From Actimicrobium sp047621345 (lineage in GTDB: Bacteria; Pseudomonadota; Gammaproteobacteria; Burkholderiales; Burkholderiaceae_D), in contig JBLHLW010000009.1 in the NCBI GenBank assembly GCA_047621345.1, positions 16,390 to 80,389 on the forward strand: a DNA stretch of 64,000 bases. Direction: 5' to 3'. The notes below the pieces were generated by a model. The model did no database searches. It saw only the letters and a list, made by a program, of their open reading frames with translations, and was not told the DNA's origin. Position numbers and translations under genes: made by a program. Positions within the stretch are counted from its first letter, which is position 1; each line of letters starts with the position of its first letter. Positions 55,196 to 63,931 of the stretch are shown piece by piece.

Positions 55196-57790
55196 ATGAA
55201 TAGCGAATACCGCAAATCCCTGCCGGGCACCAAGCTCGATTACTTTGACACCCGCGCAGCGGTCGATGCCATCACTCCCGGCGCTTACGCCACCCTGCCG
55301 TACACCTCACGTGTGCTGGCCGAAAACCTGGTCCGTCGCTGTGATCCGGCGACGCTCAAGGCGTCGTTGTTGCAACTGATCGAGCGCAAGCAAGACCTGG
55401 ATTTTCCGTGGTTTCCGGCCCGCGTGGTCTGCCATGACATCCTCGGCCAGACTGCGCTGGTCGATTTGGCCGGCCTGCGTGATGCGATTGCTGCCGAGGG
55501 CGGTGACCCTGCGCTGGTCAATCCGGTGGTGCCGACCCAGCTGGTGGTGGACCATTCGCTGGCAGTGGAATTCGCCGGTTTCGACAAGGACGCCTTCGAA
55601 AAGAATCGCGCCGTCGAAGACCGTCGCAACGACGACCGTTTTCACTTCATCGACTGGACCAAGAAGGCGTTCAAGAACGTCGACGTGATCCCGTCGGGCA
55701 ACGGCATCCTGCATCAGATCAACCTCGAAAGCATGAGCCCGGTCGTGCAGGTCAAGGACAACGTGGCCTTCCCGGATACGCTGGTGGGGACTGACTCGCA
55801 TACTCCGATGGTCGATGCACTGGGCGTGCTGGCCATTGGCGTCGGCGGTCTCGAAGCCGAAAGCGTGATGCTGGGACGCGCCTCCTACATGCGCCTGCCG
55901 GACATCATCGGTGTCGAGCTGACCGGCAAGCCGCAGCCCGGCATCACTGCCACCGATACGGTGCTGGCGTTGACCGAGTTTTTGCGTAGCTCGAAAGTGG
56001 TGTCGTCGTACCTCGAATTTTTCGGTCCCGGCGCAGCTCACCTGACGCTGGGTGATCGCGCCACGATTTCAAACATGGCACCGGAATATGGCTCGACGGC
56101 GGCGATGTTCTACATCGATGCGCAAACCATCACCTACCTGAAGTTGACTGGCCGCGATGACGAACTGGTCAAGCTGGTCGAAATCTACGCGCGCGAAACC
56201 GGGCTGTGGGCCGATACGCTGACCGAAGTGAAGTACGAGCGCGTACTGCGCTTTGACCTCAGCACCGTCGTGCGCAACATGGCCGGTCCGTCCAATCCGC
56301 ACAAGCGCGTACCGACCTCGGAACTGGCGGCACGCGGCATCGCCGGCAAGGTCGAAAACGAGGATGGCTTGATGCCGGACGGTGCCGTCATCATCGCTGC
56401 AATCACTAGTTGCACCAACACCAGCAATCCGCGCAACATGATTGCGGCTGGTCTGCTGGCACGTAACGCCAACCGGCGCGGTCTGACCCGCAAGCCATGG
56501 GTAAAAAGTTCGCTGGCCCCCGGCTCGAAAACGGTCGCGTTGTATCTGGAAGACGCCAAGCTGTTGCCTGAACTGGAAACGCTCGGTTTCGGCGTGGTCG
56601 CTTTTGCCTGCACGACCTGCAACGGTATGAGCGGCGCGCTCGACCCGGTGATTCAGGAAGAGCTGATCGCCCGCGACCTGTACGCCACGGCCGTCTTGTC
56701 GGGCAACCGCAATTTTGATGGTCGTATTCATCCGTATGCCAAGCAGGCTTTTCTGGCCTCGCCGCCATTGGTGGTGGCTTACGCGATTGCCGGCACCATC
56801 CGTTTCGATATCGAAAAGGATGTGCTCGGTCTGGATCAGGAGGGCAAGCCAGTGCTGCTGGCCGACATCTGGCCGCTTGATGAAGAGATCGACGCCATCG
56901 TCGCTGCCAGCGTCAAGCCGGAACAGTTCCGCAAGGTCTACACACCGATGTTCGCGCGTCAGGCCGATGATGGCGTGAAGGTCAGTCCGCTCTATGACTG
57001 GCGCCCGACCACCACCTACATCCGTCGTCCGCCGTACTGGGAAGGCGCGCTGGCAGGGGAGCGCACGTTGAAGGGCATGCGTCCGCTGGCGGTCCTCGGT
57101 GACAACATCACCACCGACCATCTGTCGCCATCGAACGCGATCATGCTCGACAGCGCTGCTGGTGCGTATCTGGCAAAAATGGGCTTGCCGGAAGTTGACT
57201 TCAACTCGTATGCGACGCATCGTGGTGATCACCTCACGGCGCAGCGCGCGACCTTTGCCAATCCGACGCTGAAAAATGAAATGGTGCTCGAAAACGGCAA
57301 GGTCAAGGCCGGTTCGCTGGCCCGCATCGAACCCGAAGGCGAGGTCACCCGCATGTGGGAAGCGATTGAAACCTACATGGAACGCAAGCAGCCGCTGATC
57401 ATCATCGCCGGCGCTGATTACGGTCAGGGTTCGTCGCGCGACTGGGCAGCCAAGGGCGTGCGGTTGGCCGGTGTGGAAGCGATTGCCGCCGAAGGTTTCG
57501 AGCGGATTCACCGGACCAATCTGGTTGGGATGGGTGTGTTGCCGCTGGAGTTCAAGGCCGGCGTGAACCGCCTGACCTTGGGCATCGACGGCACCGAGAT
57601 CTTCGATGTCATCGGTGAGCGCACACCGCGCAGCACGATGACGCTGGTGATCACGCGCAAGAACGGCGAACGTGTCGAGGTGCCGGTGACCTGTCGTCTC
57701 GACACCGGCGAAGAAGTCGCGATCTACGAAGCGGGCGGCGTGTTGCAACGCTTCGCGCAGGACTTTCTTGAATCGACCAAAGCGGCTTGA
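55196..57790 (+). CDS. acnD: Fe/S-dependent 2-methylisocitrate dehydratase AcnD
   Basis: 864 residues, as expected for AcnD. Aconitase motifs: VGTDSHTPMVDALGVLAIGVGGLEAE, the Fe-S ligand blocks ITSCTNTSNPRNMIAAGLLARNA and FACTTCNGMSGAL, and the swivel domain with GADYGQGSSRDWAAKGVRLAGVEAIAAEGFERIHRTNLVGMGVLPLEF. It dehydrates 2-methylcitrate to 2-methylaconitate and requires PrpF. It replaces PrpD in this operon. It is followed by a 273-base repeat-filled gap before prpF. Confidence 0.97.
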   Translation: MNSEYRKSLPGTKLDYFDTRAAVDAITPGAYATLPYTSRVLAENLVRRCDPATLKASLLQLIERKQDLDFPWFPARVVCHDILGQTALVDLAGLRDAIAAEGGDPALVNPVVPTQLVVDHSLAVEFAGFDKDAFEKNRAVEDRRNDDRFHFIDWTKKAFKNVDVIPSGNGILHQINLESMSPVVQVKDNVAFPDTLVGTDSHTPMVDALGVLAIGVGGLEAESVMLGRASYMRLPDIIGVELTGKPQPGITATDTVLALTEFLRSSKVVSSYLEFFGPGAAHLTLGDRATISNMAPEYGSTAAMFYIDAQTITYLKLTGRDDELVKLVEIYARETGLWADTLTEVKYERVLRFDLSTVVRNMAGPSNPHKRVPTSELAARGIAGKVENEDGLMPDGAVIIAAITSCTNTSNPRNMIAAGLLARNANRRGLTRKPWVKSSLAPGSKTVALYLEDAKLLPELETLGFGVVAFACTTCNGMSGALDPVIQEELIARDLYATAVLSGNRNFDGRIHPYAKQAFLASPPLVVAYAIAGTIRFDIEKDVLGLDQEGKPVLLADIWPLDEEIDAIVAASVKPEQFRKVYTPMFARQADDGVKVSPLYDWRPTTTYIRRPPYWEGALAGERTLKGMRPLAVLGDNITTDHLSPSNAIMLDSAAGAYLAKMGLPEVDFNSYATHRGDHLTAQRATFANPTLKNEMVLENGKVKAGSLARIEPEGEVTRMWEAIETYMERKQPLIIIAGADYGQGSSRDWAAKGVRLAGVEAIAAEGFERIHRTNLVGMGVLPLEFKAGVNRLTLGIDGTEIFDVIGERTPRSTMTLVITRKNGERVEVPVTCRLDTGEEVAIYEAGGVLQRFAQDFLESTKAA

Positions 57791-57819
57791 TGGCTGGTTG
57801 ATGCGGATGCAGTACGCTC

Positions 57820-58034
57820 GCGTGGGCACGATGAAACCGTGCCCACCCTACCGTTTGGTGGCGCGCCTCCGACGGTTTTGTATTGTGCGGACGACATTTA
57901 ACCCACGCGCACACCATGCGGTTCGATGGCGTGCCTCCGACGGTTTCGTAGGGTGGGCACGGCTTGTTGTGCCCACGCGCGCGCCCCTCCGAAGGTTTCG
58001 TATTGTGCGAACGATATTTAACCCACGCGCGCAC
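57820..58034. repeat. Compound REPIN-like array between acnD and prpF
   Basis: Two facing hairpin units, CGCGTGGGCACGATGAAACC with its partner GTGCCCACCCTACC at 57820-57852, and TAGGGTGGGCACGG with TGTGCCCACGCGCGCGC at 57949-57984. Two more units (57888-57914 and 58008-58034) share a diverged version containing TATTGTGCG and ATTTAACCCACGCG, where the palindrome has decayed. CCTCCGACGGTTT-type spacers repeat three times. The array sits inside the prp operon and separates prpF from the other genes. Confidence 0.8.
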
Positions 58035-58063
58035 ATCTCGTTTTTTCACAGGAACCCACTCCC

Positions 58064-59245
58064 ATGTCTCACCCCCCCCAAATTAAAATCCCCGCCACCT
58101 ACATGCGCGGCGGCACCAGCAAAGGCGTGTTCTTCCGCTTGCAGGATTTACCCGTTGTAGCCCAAATCCCCGGCCCGGCACGCGATGCACTGCTCATGCG
58201 TGTCATCGGCAGTCCCGACCCCTACGGCAAGCAGATCGACGGCATGGGTGCGGCCACGTCCAGCACCAGCAAGACCGTCATCCTGTCCAAGAGCAGCAAG
58301 CCCGAACATGATGTCGACTACCTGTTCGGTCAGGTCGCCATCGACAAGGCGTTCGTAGACTGGAGCGGCAACTGCGGCAACCTGTCCGCCGCCGTCGGTG
58401 CGTTCGCCATCAGCAGCGGACTGGTCCACCCGAGTCGCGTGCCCAAGGACGGCATCGCCATTGTCCGCATCTGGCAAGCCAATATCGGCAAGAGCATCAT
58501 CGCGCACGTGCCCGTCACCAACGGCGAAGTGCAGGAAACCGGTGACTTCGAACTCGACGGCGTGACCTTTCCGGCGGCCGAAGTGCAGCTCGAATTCATG
58601 GACCCCGCCGCCGATGAAGAAGGCGCAGGCGGCGCGATGTTCCCGACCGGGAACGTAGTCGATCAACTGGAAGTACCCGGCGTCGGCACCTTCACGGTGA
58701 CGATGATCAACGCCGGTATTCCGACGATATTCGTCAACGCCGACGCGCTCGGCTACACCGGCACCGAACTGCAGGGCGCCATCAATGGCGACGCCAAGGC
58801 GCTGGCCATGTTCGAAACCATCCGCGCCTACGGAGCGGTACGCATGGGTCTGATCCAGCATATCGACGAAGCGGCCAAGCGCCAGCACACGCCAAAGGTG
58901 GCGTTCGTGGCGAAGCCGGCGGCGTATGTGTCATCGAGCGGCAAAGCGGTTGCGGAAACCGATATCGATTTGCTGGTGCGCGCGCTGTCGATGGGGCAGT
59001 TGCATCACGCGATGATGGGCACGGCTGCGGTCGCCATCGGCACGGCCGCAGCGATTCCGGGCACACTGGTCAATCTGGCTGCGGGTGGCGGGGCGCGCAA
59101 CGCGGTGCGTTTCGGCCATCCATCTGGAACCTTGCGGGTTGGTGCAGAAGCCAGTCAGGTCGATGGCGTGTGGCGCGTTGCGAAGGCGATCATGAGTCGT
59201 AGTGCGCGGGTGCTGATGGAGGGGACGGTGCGGGTGCCGGGGTAA
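58064..59245 (+). CDS. prpF: 2-Methylaconitate isomerase PrpF
   Basis: 393 residues. PrpF blocks: ATYMRGGTSKGVFFRLQDLP, RVIGSPDPYGKQIDGMGAATSSTSKTVIL, DWSGNCGNLSAAVGAFAI and FGHPSGTLRVGAEA. It isomerises the product of AcnD, 2-methylaconitate, to the form used for hydration. The ribosome binding site CACAGGAA lies before ATG 58064. Although the gene belongs to the prp operon by function, the 273-base repeat gap may affect its expression. Confidence 0.96.
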   Translation: MSHPPQIKIPATYMRGGTSKGVFFRLQDLPVVAQIPGPARDALLMRVIGSPDPYGKQIDGMGAATSSTSKTVILSKSSKPEHDVDYLFGQVAIDKAFVDWSGNCGNLSAAVGAFAISSGLVHPSRVPKDGIAIVRIWQANIGKSIIAHVPVTNGEVQETGDFELDGVTFPAAEVQLEFMDPAADEEGAGGAMFPTGNVVDQLEVPGVGTFTVTMINAGIPTIFVNADALGYTGTELQGAINGDAKALAMFETIRAYGAVRMGLIQHIDEAAKRQHTPKVAFVAKPAAYVSSSGKAVAETDIDLLVRALSMGQLHHAMMGTAAVAIGTAAAIPGTLVNLAAGGGARNAVRFGHPSGTLRVGAEASQVDGVWRVAKAIMSRSARVLMEGTVRVPG

Positions 59246-59336
59246 AAAGGGTAGCAGTTCGGTGTAGCACACATGCTCATTGCCGACATCCTGAAACCAA
59301 TCGGAACAGCGTTGTTCTGGTTGGTTTTCGGTAAAG

Positions 59337-59840
59337 CTATTCAATTTTCCAGTAACCAGCCTTGTTGGAGCCTATGCGGGTGATGACCCCTTGCTCTTGC
59401 AATACTTTTAACGTGTATTTAATGCCGTCCTCACTAATGCTACTTATCACCCGACTTAATTCTTGACGGGTAGCGGAAGGCTGTAGGCGCAAATAGTCTA
59501 GAACCTCTTGCTGCTTTTGATTTAGCCTTGCCTTCTGTAGCCTGTTCCGGGTAGTTTCTTGGGTAGTTTCTTTTAGATCATTACCCCAATGAAGTTCCAT
59601 CACTGTCTGGTCAAAAGGTGCCGTGGCATCAAATAAGCGCAGGCTGTTCCCTTGTTCTGTCCAGTCTTGCCGAATTTTTGGTACTCCTGATCCAGTACGT
59701 TCGCCTAGCCCAATGAGTAGAAACAATTCATGCAAGGTGTGATTGCAGCAATCGCTTTCGCCACCCTCCAAGGCAATTTCAGCCGGTGCACACACACCAC
59801 ACTCGACACTATCCTGACCATCGCCGCGCTCATAAGCCAC
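59337..59840 (-). pseudogene. C-terminal remnant of an AlbA_2/HATPase_c_4-type regulator
   Basis: 167 codons. GGESDCCNHTLHELFLLIGLGERTGSGVPKI matches, in two pieces, the ATP-binding-like C-terminal region of AlbA_2 (Slfn-AlbA) and HATPase_c_4 regulators, normally preceded by ~250 residues that are absent here. A winged-helix tail (NQKQQEVLDYLRLQPSATRQELSRVI, DGIKYTLKVLQEQGVITRIGSNKAGYWKIE) closes it. The first ~30 residues look unrelated and probably come from a fusion at the deletion junction. The 5' end overlaps the XRE gene by 11 bases. It is probably a decayed gene, though translation coupled to the XRE gene cannot be excluded. Confidence 0.65.
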
Positions 59841-60207
59841 CGCTTTCCGGACCGGTTTTTTTGCTACGGATGCGCTGCGGCAGTTGCTGATCCATCAGTG
59901 CCAGTCCCAGTTCGTCCTCTCTGGTATCAAGCAGCGTAGTGATCCTGGTCATTTCGCTCATCACCTGCATGGCGCGCACAACGGTGCCCCATGCGACGGT
60001 GCCATCGCCTTTTTCCAGACGGCGCAATGTCGCCACCGAAATACCGACACGTTCCGCCATCGAGACTTGCGAATAGCGCCGGCGTCGGCGGGCGAGGGCG
60101 AGATCGTGGCCGAACTCGACGAGGGCGCGGCGGACAGGTAACGGTTGCGGCAGTGCTCCGAGTTTGGCGCTCGTAGTTGATCGGTTAATGGATTTAATCG
60201 CTTTCAT
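59830..60207 (-). CDS. XRE-family helix-turn-helix regulator
   Basis: 125 residues. The HTH lies at ~35-90 (FGHDLALARRRRRYSQVSMAERVGISVATLRRLEKGDG). The C-terminal tail MDQQLPQRIRSKK is typical of antitoxin-like XRE proteins encoded before HipA-type toxins, but no HipA gene follows; the broken regulator above does. It may be an orphaned antitoxin. It binds DNA and could regulate itself. Confidence 0.8.
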   Translation of the reverse strand: MKAIKSINRSTTSAKLGALPQPLPVRRALVEFGHDLALARRRRRYSQVSMAERVGISVATLRRLEKGDGTVAWGTVVRAMQVMSEMTRITTLLDTREDELGLALMDQQLPQRIRSKKTGPESGGL

Positions 60208-60323
60208 ACAAGCGATTGTCGTGCAAGCGGTCCTCCATGGAAAAGTACGTTGAGGCAGTCACGCCACCTTCCCGTCCACCCTATGCCAGAATAGTGTCCC
60301 CATCACACCACCCCGGAGCCTCC

Positions 60324-60590
60324 GTGAGATCAACCCGCGCCACTGCCGCCGTCGAACGCCTGAAAGCGCGCAGCGGCAACCCCGATTACGCGATGATGCG
60401 TACCTCTGCCGGCCTGTTTTGTCTGCTGCTCGGCCCGGCTGCTGACCCGGCGTCACGCTTGTCCGAATTACTGGAGCTCGATGCGTTCGTGGCTTTCGTC
60501 AATACCTTCGGCCCGCAGATTCCGCGCCGCATGACAAAAAACGATGCCGCGTTCGAGAAGCAACTGGTGGGAAAAAAACCGCTGGTCTGA
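60324..60590 (+). CDS. Small hypothetical protein
   Basis: 88 residues from GTG 60324 (MRSTRATAAVERLKARSGN), with CGGAG six bases upstream; the open frame extends to 60216 but that part is not protein-like. The composition is ordinary with DYAMMRTSAGLFCLLLGPAADPASRLSELLELDAFVAFVNTFG in two pieces, predicted mainly helical. No family was recognised. A hairpin follows at 60596-60615. Confidence 0.6.
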   Translation: MRSTRATAAVERLKARSGNPDYAMMRTSAGLFCLLLGPAADPASRLSELLELDAFVAFVNTFGPQIPRRMTKNDAAFEKQLVGKKPLV

Positions 60591-60595
60591 GCCGT

Positions 60596-60615
60596 CCGGC
60601 GGTACTCACCGCCGG
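60596..60615. terminator. Hairpin after the 88-residue gene
   Basis: CCGGCGGT-ACTC-ACCGCCGG, a perfect 8-base-pair stem with a 4-base loop. There is no T-run, so termination efficiency is doubtful. Confidence 0.45.
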
Positions 60616-60781
60616 GTAAGTGAGTCGTCGCACATACGCGGTCGATTAAGTGCCGCAACTTGCGCAATATCGGAACTGTCGTGTGCCGTGCCCGTCATAC
60701 TCGGAGTTGGGCCACGGCCCGGCTATCCGCGCCGCTGGCATTTCTCAAGCACTATCGACTCACTCAGCTTACGGAGAACAC

Positions 60782-61153
60782 ATGAACAAACTTTCCCTTG
60801 TCATCCTGATGACCTTAGCCGGCCTTGCCGGAACCGCCAACGCACAAAGTGTTAGCGGGATCACCGAGAGCACCGACCCGGCAAAGATTGCCGCCATCGA
60901 GCAGCGCGCACAGGCACTTGGCTACCAGTCATCAGCACCTGCCGCCGGTACGATGATGCCCGGCGCCAAGCCGATGCACAAAATGGAATACGGCGACAAG
61001 CACCACGCCAACATGCATCACGACAAAATGCACCATGGTAAAAAGCATCATGGCAAGAAGCACCACCGCATGATGCGCGGCGATAAGGCCGTGGCAGCGC
61101 CAATGCCAATGCCAATGCCAATGCCAATGCCGATGGCACCTGCAAAGCCGTAA
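60782..61153 (+). CDS. His/Met-rich periplasmic protein
   Basis: 123 residues from ATG 60782 (MNKLSLVILMTLAGLAGTANA), with a Sec signal peptide cut after ANA at residue ~21. Residues ~60-98 hold about a dozen His and many Lys and Met residues (HHANMHHDKMHHGKKHHGKK), a likely metal-binding tract (Cu, Ni or Zn). The C terminus is a Met-Pro run from a six-base tandem repeat. No known family was recognised. It could buffer metals in the periplasm. Good ribosome binding site GGAGAA. Confidence 0.75.
   Translation: MNKLSLVILMTLAGLAGTANAQSVSGITESTDPAKIAAIEQRAQALGYQSSAPAAGTMMPGAKPMHKMEYGDKHHANMHHDKMHHGKKHHGKKHHRMMRGDKAVAAPMPMPMPMPMPMAPAKP
61096..61135. repeat. Hexanucleotide repeat coding for Met-Pro
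   Basis: About six copies of CCAATG in frame near the 3' end of the His-rich gene. Length changes would stay in frame. Confidence 0.8.
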
Positions 61154-61573
61154 CTACGCATGTCGGAGCGACGCCGCGTGCGTTGCTCTGATGCCGATGC
61201 CGATTGTGCCGACGAGGCATGCGCCATCGGCCCGCCATCGCGCTTCTTGGTGCCAGCCCCGGCATCATGCGATGGAATATAAGTTGTCATCATCCTTCTC
61301 TGATTCTCTATCCAACTGCTTCATCCCTCTTTGCTACCGGCACATGACCGGAGGGCGATTCCTGCTTGTACGGAGTCTGTTCGAACAAGGCAATTGCGCT
61401 TAGCGGGTTTCTTTGTCTGTGAGATGGAAACAATTTCTGGAACCGATCTCGGTTCATCGCTACTCACAGTTGGTTTCGATGAAGCTTGATCCTGCGTGCT
61501 GGCAATTTGGCGATGGGGACACATTGCATCGATCCCGATACGGCGACGTGCGCCGGGTTTTTTGGATCGACTC
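61154..61573. other. Intergenic region with hrp box of the PARG-like effector gene
   Basis: 420 bases. The only recognised signal is the hrp box at 61439-61466. No open frame here is convincing. Confidence 0.45.
61439..61466 (+). promoter_or_regulatory. hrp box (HrpL-type promoter) for PARG-like effector gene
   Basis: GGAACC (61439-61444), 15 bases, CTACTCA (61460-61466). The -35 part is perfect and the -10 part has one mismatch to CCACNNA. It lies 107 bases before ATG 61574. Confidence 0.7.
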
Positions 61574-63931
61574 ATGTTTTCTCCTCGTTCTTCTGCTATT
61601 AGTCGTCAGTCTCGTGCTCATTCCAATACTTCCGGATCCTCCCCAGAGGTGCCCGCGCAAGGGACTGGCAGTCCAACAGGTTCAGTTAGCGTGCCCTTGT
61701 TTATCTTATATATATGGGGCGCTCTTAAAACAAGCGTTGGGCGGCAGCCGCCGCTGATTTCCAACAAAATTCCTTTCAACGGCACTGGCGTTGGATGTAT
61801 CGAGAACGAAAGCATAATCAATGTCGGCAAGTTCGGTCCTGTCGCTGAGGGACAACTGCTCCCTCAGGAAGACGTACAAATCCATGCCCACAAAGTGGCG
61901 ATCGAGACTTCAGCCGGAGCAGATAAGGCACGACACTACGCGGTCGGGCAGTCGCCGCTTGAAGAGCCGTGCCTGAATTTCGTGCTGCAGGGTGTTCAGT
62001 CGGGACTGGGACTGTTTCAGTTCGTATCAAGCAAGGCGCATCACGACCCTAGGAATTCGTCAACTGAGCCGATATCGGCAATGCTGAAGAGGTTGCTGAA
62101 AAGCGCGAAGGACGATGGAGCGGGCGGCCTGAAACTCGATGAACGTTACAAATTGAAGGCGATTACTGAGATCGAAGATGTAAAAGATGCGACGCTTTTC
62201 AGCCTGGAAATTGTCGACAGTGGAGTTAAGGTCGGTGAGTCACCGAAAAACCTGACAATCCCGCTGATGCAAGCCGGCTTGAAATTCACCAAAAAGCTGC
62301 TGCGTGTCAAAGAGATCAAGCGTGCCAGCGAGTTGATGGGTCCGTGTCCAACGCCATCGACATTACCTAGTACGCCGGAGAAACAATGCGATCCGCTCAT
62401 CCTCAGCACCGCTGGCCATGGTCGCAATGCGGTTTTGATGACGTATCGGGAAATCGTCCGGCAAATCGATGAAGGAATCGTAACGGATGAATTGAGTTTA
62501 GGGGAGGCATTGCACGCAGTCATTTTGAAAGGTCGTGAGACACGCAGTCCGCATTTTGTGCATTCGAAACTGCAACTTGAACAGTTGTACCTGGCATTGA
62601 AGGATGAGTTGTTAGCAAAGGCGGCGAGTCCTGTCAGCTCGAACGAGGGCGCTGCACGGCGGCGTTTGCAGGACAATACAAAGCAGACATCTCAGAAGGT
62701 ATTAGCAAATCAGCCCTCGTTTTCGAACGTTGAAGCTGAACTAATCAGCGATCATGAAAAAATTAAACGTTTTTTTCTACCGAGTGCAAAATTCGGCGCC
62801 AGGGATATTTTAGAAATAAGAGAACAAAACGATAATAAAAAGTTAATTACAAAGCACTTTAAGCGTATTTCGAAAAATATAAATACGGTTGGTGCGGACC
62901 AAACGACTTGGCTCAATTCTTCTACTCACGATTATCTGATTATGCTCGGTCTCCGTTCCATGAGCCTTATTGGTAAATCAATCGAGGCAAATGCGTTATT
63001 TAATGTACTGGTTAATAATATCGGCCTTGATGACAAAGAGGCACGGGTAAATCTCTTCCGTGCTGCTCTCTTGGAGCCCGTGCTGTTATCCGCGACTGAT
63101 GCCAGCTATGAATCCTATTTTTTTCCTTGTAAAACTTTACTTGATTCAACGATAAAAAAAATGGGACTCGAGAAGGCTGCTTTGTTCGAGAAACAAAATG
63201 CGCTGTACTCAGCACATCGGAATGCATCGGATATTGACGTGCCGCTGAAGGCATTTTTTTCAAAAGAGGCGAAGGTCGATTCATACAGTAAGGGCGAGCA
63301 TTTGGGAAAGACAATCCACCAATTAAATCCATGCACGGTAAGCAGTACAAAGGAGCTTTATTTCGCTTCGGATGAGACGCCTGAGCCATCCGTTTATGAA
63401 GTGCATGTCGACTTTGCGAATGCCTCGCTAGGCGGTGACTGGAAGGGGGATGGCTCTTTCGCACAAGAAGAAGTCGCGTTTATCGAGAATGTCGGATTGG
63501 GGGCAGTCGCTAGCTACGCGCAGGAAAAAGTCAAGTGGTTAAAGGGCTTTACCAATTACAATTTGCCGTCTAGTCAACGCCATTACGGAGAAAATTTCCT
63601 GACGCGACACTCGGACAATACGCCCGCTCCAATTTTGATTGAAGGTGCGGAGCGAGTGGCGCAGTTTTCTAGTCATCGCCGCGATGCGGCAAGTCTGGAG
63701 AAATGTCTGCCGACAAACTGGCTGGCGATTGCTGCACCAGATTCCAGAAATCAAATTGAAGGAAAACCCTGGAAAAATGCCTCAGGAGATCAGCTTCATA
63801 AGGTATTCAAAGATATATTTTCCGCCGCACACGCCGGATTTACGATGGCGAAATTCACTGCTGGGGAGGATAAGACCAATCCACCCAAGTTAAGCGAGCT
63901 ACTAATAACTAACATTGCTTCTGAGTCATAA
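61574..63931 (+). CDS. Candidate type III effector with C-terminal PARG-like signature
   Basis: 785 residues from ATG 61574 (MFSPRSSAISRQSRAHSNTSG); ATG 61496 lengthens it by 26 less suitable residues. Residues 1-40 are Ser/Pro/Gly-rich without acidic residues until ~25, a model type III secretion signal. Residues ~40-600 have no recognised family and are largely helical with basic stretches. Residues 612-633 read VDFANASLGG, then QEE at 631-633: the poly(ADP-ribose) glycohydrolase signature GGG-X6-8-QEE with the third Gly replaced by Asp (GGD-X8-QEE). APILIEGAERVAQF at ~675 fits the strand that follows in PARGs. The AT content rises strongly in the second half, a sign of transfer. Removal of host ADP-ribose marks is an attractive but unproved function. 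It runs to 69 bases before the window end. Confidence 0.7.
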   Translation: MFSPRSSAISRQSRAHSNTSGSSPEVPAQGTGSPTGSVSVPLFILYIWGALKTSVGRQPPLISNKIPFNGTGVGCIENESIINVGKFGPVAEGQLLPQEDVQIHAHKVAIETSAGADKARHYAVGQSPLEEPCLNFVLQGVQSGLGLFQFVSSKAHHDPRNSSTEPISAMLKRLLKSAKDDGAGGLKLDERYKLKAITEIEDVKDATLFSLEIVDSGVKVGESPKNLTIPLMQAGLKFTKKLLRVKEIKRASELMGPCPTPSTLPSTPEKQCDPLILSTAGHGRNAVLMTYREIVRQIDEGIVTDELSLGEALHAVILKGRETRSPHFVHSKLQLEQLYLALKDELLAKAASPVSSNEGAARRRLQDNTKQTSQKVLANQPSFSNVEAELISDHEKIKRFFLPSAKFGARDILEIREQNDNKKLITKHFKRISKNINTVGADQTTWLNSSTHDYLIMLGLRSMSLIGKSIEANALFNVLVNNIGLDDKEARVNLFRAALLEPVLLSATDASYESYFFPCKTLLDSTIKKMGLEKAALFEKQNALYSAHRNASDIDVPLKAFFSKEAKVDSYSKGEHLGKTIHQLNPCTVSSTKELYFASDETPEPSVYEVHVDFANASLGGDWKGDGSFAQEEVAFIENVGLGAVASYAQEKVKWLKGFTNYNLPSSQRHYGENFLTRHSDNTPAPILIEGAERVAQFSSHRRDAASLEKCLPTNWLAIAAPDSRNQIEGKPWKNASGDQLHKVFKDIFSAAHAGFTMAKFTAGEDKTNPPKLSELLITNIASES

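Noticed and set aside
56069..57829. 586-codon open frame antisense to acnD
   Set aside because: Same shadow effect; translation lacks any recognisable domain and acnD is full length.
57820..58034. CRISPR-like array between acnD and prpF
   Set aside because: Units are hairpins in both orientations with irregular spacing and homologues elsewhere in the window; no cas genes.
58051..58077. GGAACC upstream of prpF resembling the -35 half of an hrp box
   Set aside because: Fifteen bases later the sequence is CCCCCCC without the required CCACNNA pattern, and GGAACC here overlaps the ribosome binding site of prpF.
60672..60699. GGAACT-N15-CGTCATA upstream of the His-rich gene, an hrp-box-like near miss
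   Set aside because: Two mismatches in the -10 half plus one in the -35 half; the product has a clear Sec signal peptide, so it is not effector-like. Kept only as a weak possibility.
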